Origin: Pirellulales bacterium
GTDB taxonomy: Bacteria; Planctomycetota; Planctomycetia; Pirellulales; Thermoguttaceae
Assembly (NCBI GenBank): GCA_030617125.1
Contig: JAUWWA010000104.1
Coordinates: 1 to 6,583 of the forward strand
Length of the DNA: 6,583 nt
Direction of reading: 5' to 3'
Below the pieces are notes generated by a model, which was not told where the DNA came from, made no database searches, and saw nothing but the letters and a program-made list of their open reading frames with translations. Every line of letters begins with the position of its first letter. Position 1 is the stretch's first letter. The position numbers and the translations under genes were made by a program. This document shows, in pieces, positions 3,588-6,583 of the stretch.

Positions 3588-5615
3588 ATGCTCATTTCCT
3601 GGAACTGGCTGAAGCAATACGTACCGCTGGACATGCCGCTTTCCGAGTTGGAAGAGCGGTTGATGATGTCGGGGCTCAACCACGAGGGCACCGAAGAGGT
3701 CGCCGGCGATATGGCCATCGACCTGGAGGTGACCAGCAACCGGCCCGACTGCCTGGGACACATCGGCGTCGCCCGCGAAGTCGCCGTGCTCTTCGGCAAC
3801 GAACTGACGATCCCCGCGGCCGATCCGCGCGAAGGGACAACGCCCGTCGACGAGTTGGTCAAGGTGCAAATCGACTGCGCCGACCTTTGCCGGCGATACA
3901 CCGCCCGGGTAATCCGCGGCGTGAAGATCGGCCCGAGCCCGAAATGGTTGGCGCGGCGGCTCGAAGCCGTCGGCATCGCGCCGATCAACAACGTCGTCGA
4001 TATCTCGAACTACGTGTTGATGGAATGCGGCCAGCCGCTGCACGCGTTCGACTTCGGCAAGCTCAAGGGTGGGGAAATCATCGTCCGGCGGCCGAAGCCT
4101 GGCGAAACGATCGAGGCCATCGATCATAAGATCTACGAACTCGGCGCCGACATGTGCATGATTTGCGACGCCCGCGATCCGGTGGCCATCGGCGGCGTGA
4201 TGGGCGGGGCGCAAACCGAAATCTCGCCCGATACCGCCGACGTGCTCGTCGAGGCCGCCGAGTTCGACCCCATCTCGATCCGCAACACCGTCCGCTCACT
4301 CAACCTCCACAGTGAATCATCCTACCGCTTCGAGCGTCGAGTAGACTCGGAGAACATCGATTGGGCCAGCCGGCGCTGCTGCGAGTTGATCCTCGAGTTG
4401 GCCGGCGGCGAGTTGGTCCGGGGCGTGGTCGACGTCGGTGAGCCCGTGCCCAAACGAGAACCGATCGTGCTGCGGTTCTCGCAGTTGAAGCGGGTGTTGG
4501 GTATCGAGATCACGCCGCAGCGGGTGCGGGAAATCCTCGTTGCGCTGGGAAACGAAGAACCCTCTCACCCCTGCTCTCTTCCGGAGGGGGAGGGACTGAT
4601 CGTTGTCCCACCGAGTTGGCGGCGCGACCTTTCGCGCGAGATCGACCTGGTCGAAGAGGTTGCCCGAGTTCACGGCTACGACGAGATCCCCGAGGACGTC
4701 GGCGTACCGATGGTTGCGTCCTCACGGCGGCGGCAAGATCGCGTCATTGCGAACGTTCGCCGCGTGCTAAGCGCTTCCGGCTTCGACGAGGCGATGACCT
4801 ACAGCGTGGTCGACCGTCAAACGGCCGGCACGCTGAGCCCGTGGACCGACGCCGAGCCGTTGCGGACCCTCACGCCGGTGCTGCGCGGGGCCGACCGGCT
4901 CCGCACGAGCCTCGTTCCCAGCCTGTTGGCTGCGCGGCGAACCAACGAGGCGTTGGCCAATCCGGAAATCGAGCTGTTCGAGATCGCCAAAGTATATCTG
5001 CCTTGCGGCAAGAAACTGCCGCAGGAAGAATACATGCTCGGCATCACGAGCGGTCGCGACTACCTGACCGTCAAAGGCGTCGTCGAGGCCATGGTCGCCT
5101 CGCTGGGTGTAGCCGTCGAACCGCAGGCTAACGACGCTGGAATTGAGTTGCTCGATCCGACCCACTCCTGCCGGTTGACGCTCGACGGCGCGGTGCTCGG
5201 CTACGTCGGCGGGTTGCACGACGACGCGTTGAAGCTCTTCGAGTTGCGCTCGGCGGCGACGGTCGCGGAAGTGAAGTTGTCGCTACTGGTGGCTGCGGCG
5301 CGGTTGATCCCGTGCTATGTCGCTCAGCCGCCCTATCCGGCGGTGACCCGTGATTTGAACTTGGTGGTCGACGAACCGGTCCGCTGGGCCGACGTGGCCG
5401 CGACGGTCTGCGCGGGCTGCGGCGAGTTGTTCGAGGACCTCCAATATCGCGATACCTATCGCGACGCCGATCGGCTGGGCGCCAACAAGAAAAGCCTGCT
5501 CTTGACCATCACCTTGCGCTCGAAGACGGGCACCATGACCAACCAGCAAGCTGACGAAATTCGCGAGTGCATCGTCACCGCGTGTCGTGAGAAGTACGGC
5601 GCGGAATTGCGGTAA
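3588..5615 (+). CDS. pheT: Phenylalanyl-tRNA synthetase beta subunit, short form without the EMAP/B2 domain
   Basis: This 675-residue beta subunit partners PheS for tRNA binding and for editing of mischarged Tyr-tRNA-Phe. It starts MLISWNWLKQYVPLDMPLSELEERLMMSGL, as PheT proteins do. It then passes from EEVAGDMAIDLEVTSNRPDCLGHIGVAREVA (36-66) straight towards B3/4, without the roughly 110-residue EMAP-like OB domain of the usual ~790-residue bacterial PheT. The B3/4 editing domain (about 105-265) has VVDISNYVLMECGQPLHAFDF, where H152 corresponds to the editing-site His, and GVMGG (203-207). B5 (about 285-365) contains VPPSWRRDLSREIDLVEEVARVHGYD. A catalytic-like core follows, then a C-terminal FDX-ACB domain (583-675) from YPAVTRDLNLVV to EKYGAELR. 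Residues 325-336 (PSHPCSLPEGEG) look like a repeat inserted in frame within B5. The ATG is fixed by homology; no Shine-Dalgarno site precedes it, only the C-rich repeat. Confidence 0.96.
   Translation: MLISWNWLKQYVPLDMPLSELEERLMMSGLNHEGTEEVAGDMAIDLEVTSNRPDCLGHIGVAREVAVLFGNELTIPAADPREGTTPVDELVKVQIDCADLCRRYTARVIRGVKIGPSPKWLARRLEAVGIAPINNVVDISNYVLMECGQPLHAFDFGKLKGGEIIVRRPKPGETIEAIDHKIYELGADMCMICDARDPVAIGGVMGGAQTEISPDTADVLVEAAEFDPISIRNTVRSLNLHSESSYRFERRVDSENIDWASRRCCELILELAGGELVRGVVDVGEPVPKREPIVLRFSQLKRVLGIEITPQRVREILVALGNEEPSHPCSLPEGEGLIVVPPSWRRDLSREIDLVEEVARVHGYDEIPEDVGVPMVASSRRRQDRVIANVRRVLSASGFDEAMTYSVVDRQTAGTLSPWTDAEPLRTLTPVLRGADRLRTSLVPSLLAARRTNEALANPEIELFEIAKVYLPCGKKLPQEEYMLGITSGRDYLTVKGVVEAMVASLGVAVEPQANDAGIELLDPTHSCRLTLDGAVLGYVGGLHDDALKLFELRSAATVAEVKLSLLVAAARLIPCYVAQPPYPAVTRDLNLVVDEPVRWADVAATVCAGCGELFEDLQYRDTYRDADRLGANKKSLLLTITLRSKTGTMTNQQADEIRECIVTACREKYGAELR
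4560..4594 (+). repeat. Palindrome-like repeat inserted in frame in pheT
   Basis: CCCTCTCACCCCTGCTCTC is followed by TTCCGGAGGGGGAGGG, an imperfect dyad centred on CCGG (4581-4584) with pyrimidine-rich and purine-rich arms. Eight pairs form around the centre if G-T wobbles are counted. It encodes PSHPCSLPEGEG (residues 325-336), placed between LVALGNEE and LIVVPPSWRR where most PheT proteins have a short variable loop. It resembles the CCCTCTCCCC...GGGGAGAGGG dispersed repeats I recall from bacterial intergenic regions; this was not checked by search. Confidence 0.45.
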
Positions 5616-5642
5616 CGGGTCGTTGTCACATCCCCTGCAAAC

Positions 5643-6296
5643 TCACACCCTTCGCAACTCAACGTTCACCTCCTCGCCGACTTCGGCCACCGCGTAGTAT
5701 CCGGCACGCGCCGCGCCGCAGTTGACCACCGTGGTCGGACCGCGCCGTTCAATGCCGCGGGCCTCGTGGATGTGCCCACAAATCACCAGCGACGGTTGCG
5801 TCGCGGCGATGAAATCGCGCAAGGCCGTGCTGCCGACGTGTCGCAACAGGGCCGTGCGGTCGAGCTTGCCGTTGCGCGGCGGGGCGTGCGAAAGCACGAC
5901 GTGTGGTCGTGCACCGCCGAGCTGCACATAGCCGGCCCGGAGTGCTTCGGCCAGTTCCTCTTCGGTGCACTGGTACATGCGCCTCCTCCATGGCGGCATG
6001 GCCGCGAGACCCTGTAAAGCGACGCCTTCACAGACGACGCCGCACCCGGCAAGCGAAATGCCCATCTCGATAAGCCGCCGGTCAATCTCGGCCGAGTCGC
6101 AGTTGCCGGCCACGGCCAGGACCTCCGTACCGGTATCTTGGGCGCGACGTAGGAACGACTCGGCCTGCCGCGGCGAACCAAAATGGGTGATGTCGCCGCC
6201 GAAGAGGATCATATCGACCGCATCGGCCCCGGCAGCGAGAATCCGCTGAAGCGAAGTGGAATTACCGTGCAGGTCGGTGATGCCGAGCAGTCTCAT
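5643..6296 (-). CDS. Calcineurin-like metallophosphoesterase (Icc/COG2129-like)
   Basis: The 217-residue protein has the full set of metallophosphoesterase motifs that hold a two-metal centre: GITDLHGN (D8, H10), FGGDITHFG (D35), AGNCD (N65), LSHAPP (H137) and CGHIHEARG (H175, H177). It is soluble and has no signal peptide. The spacing and the GNCD form resemble Icc-related phosphoesterases (COG2129). The substrate cannot be told from sequence; cyclic nucleotides, phosphomonoesters or nucleic acid ends are all possible in this superfamily. MRLLGITDLHGN, starting at 6296, is the natural start because beta-strand 1 begins there. The frame extends upstream to 6458, but those 54 residues are Pro/Arg-rich and not family-like. 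A short GAGG lies only three bases before the ATG, so initiation looks weak. The gene converges on pheT with a 27-bp gap and no visible terminator hairpin. Confidence 0.9.
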   Translation of the reverse strand: MRLLGITDLHGNSTSLQRILAAGADAVDMILFGGDITHFGSPRQAESFLRRAQDTGTEVLAVAGNCDSAEIDRRLIEMGISLAGCGVVCEGVALQGLAAMPPWRRRMYQCTEEELAEALRAGYVQLGGARPHVVLSHAPPRNGKLDRTALLRHVGSTALRDFIAATQPSLVICGHIHEARGIERRGPTTVVNCGAARAGYYAVAEVGEEVNVELRRV

Positions 6297-6583
6297 CGGC
6301 CTCGCAGGGGAAGGAGTAATAGCCGAATGATGAAGGATGCACGGTGAATGGTCCAGTGGGACCCCGGCGGTGCTACCGGTAAGCACGAGAAGGGGCCGGG
6401 GACCGCGGTGAGGGGGGAGCAGCGATGGGTGTAGCCGACCCGCCAGGCCGTTGAGCATTCATCCTTCATCGTTCAGCATTCACCATCCTCCTTTCCGCCC
6501 CCCTTGGCCATCGCCGGACGGTCTGTAAGAATATATGTTTCGCCGTGCTGCCAGGCATCGACGCGGTGGTAGTGTGTTTGACG
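6297..6583. other. Gene-free region with short inverted repeats and TTCATCC-type repeats
   Basis: I see no credible gene in this 287-bp stretch. GAATGATGAAGGATG (6325-6339) is the reverse complement of 6460-6474 with one mismatch, giving arms about 120 bp apart. Between them are the hairpin GGTCC-AGTG-GGACC (6350-6363) and the near-palindrome GTGCTACCGGTAAGCAC (6370-6386). ATTCATCCTTCATC (6457-6470) is identical to 2135-2148 before pheS. An AT-rich patch, GTAAGAATATATG, lies at 6525-6537; read on the - strand it contains TATATT, a possible -10 box for the phosphoesterase gene, but without a good -35 partner. The window ends in TTGACG (6578-6583), which may be the -35 of a gene beyond the edge. 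Confidence 0.5.

Noticed and set aside
5616..5642. A shared terminator between the convergent pheT and phosphoesterase genes
   Set aside because: The 27-bp gap shows no stem-loop and no T-run on either strand.
6297..6458. N-terminal extension of the phosphoesterase by 54 residues
   Set aside because: It is Pro/Arg/Ser-rich, overlaps inverted repeats, and precedes the natural first beta-strand at MRLLGITDLHGN.
1..6583. CRISPR arrays or tRNA genes
   Set aside because: There are no regularly spaced repeats with unique spacers, and I saw no cloverleaf with the conserved TTCGA-type T-loop in the gene-free stretches.

Overview
The window is a chromosomal housekeeping segment from a GC-rich bacterium, about 60-65% G+C by eye. 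It most resembles Planctomycetota, possibly the Pirellulales. This lineage call is inferred from the short PheT without an EMAP/B2 domain, the rpmI-rplT-pheS-pheT order without an adjacent infC, the weak or absent Shine-Dalgarno sites, and the style of the repeats. No 16S rRNA or other decisive marker is present.

Layout on the + strand: the last 48 codons of an unrecognised gene (3-149); a four-helix membrane protein with PIN and TRAM domains of the YacL type (289-1302); a 137-bp gap with a TATAAT box; bL35 (rpmI, 1440-1643); bL20 (rplT, 1664-2032); a 131-bp spacer with nested inverted repeats; PheRS alpha (pheS, 2164-3228); an inserted cassette (3225-3572); and PheRS beta (pheT, 3588-5615). 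A metallophosphoesterase gene (5643-6296) lies convergently on the - strand. The last 287 bp hold short inverted repeats and pyrimidine-rich repeats but no gene I can support.

rpmI and rplT supply two large-subunit ribosomal proteins. pheS and pheT supply the two subunits of the alpha2beta2 phenylalanyl-tRNA synthetase, so the core is a conserved translation operon.

The feature most worth attention lies between pheS and pheT. A small four-helix-bundle gene of the 23S rRNA intervening-sequence (S23/IVP, Avd-like) family sits inside perfect 23-bp inverted repeats made of GGGGCT/GGGGACT units. The pheS stop codon and the stop codon of the small gene both lie inside the repeats, and pheT starts 15 nt after the right 23-bp arm with no Shine-Dalgarno site. 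The layout of a stem enclosing a four-helix-bundle ORF mirrors the IVS elements known in 23S rRNA, but here it is placed in an mRNA operon. The encoded protein appears to have lost about 35 internal residues, so this copy may be decaying. A second repeat-like sequence seems to be inserted in frame inside pheT (4560-4594).
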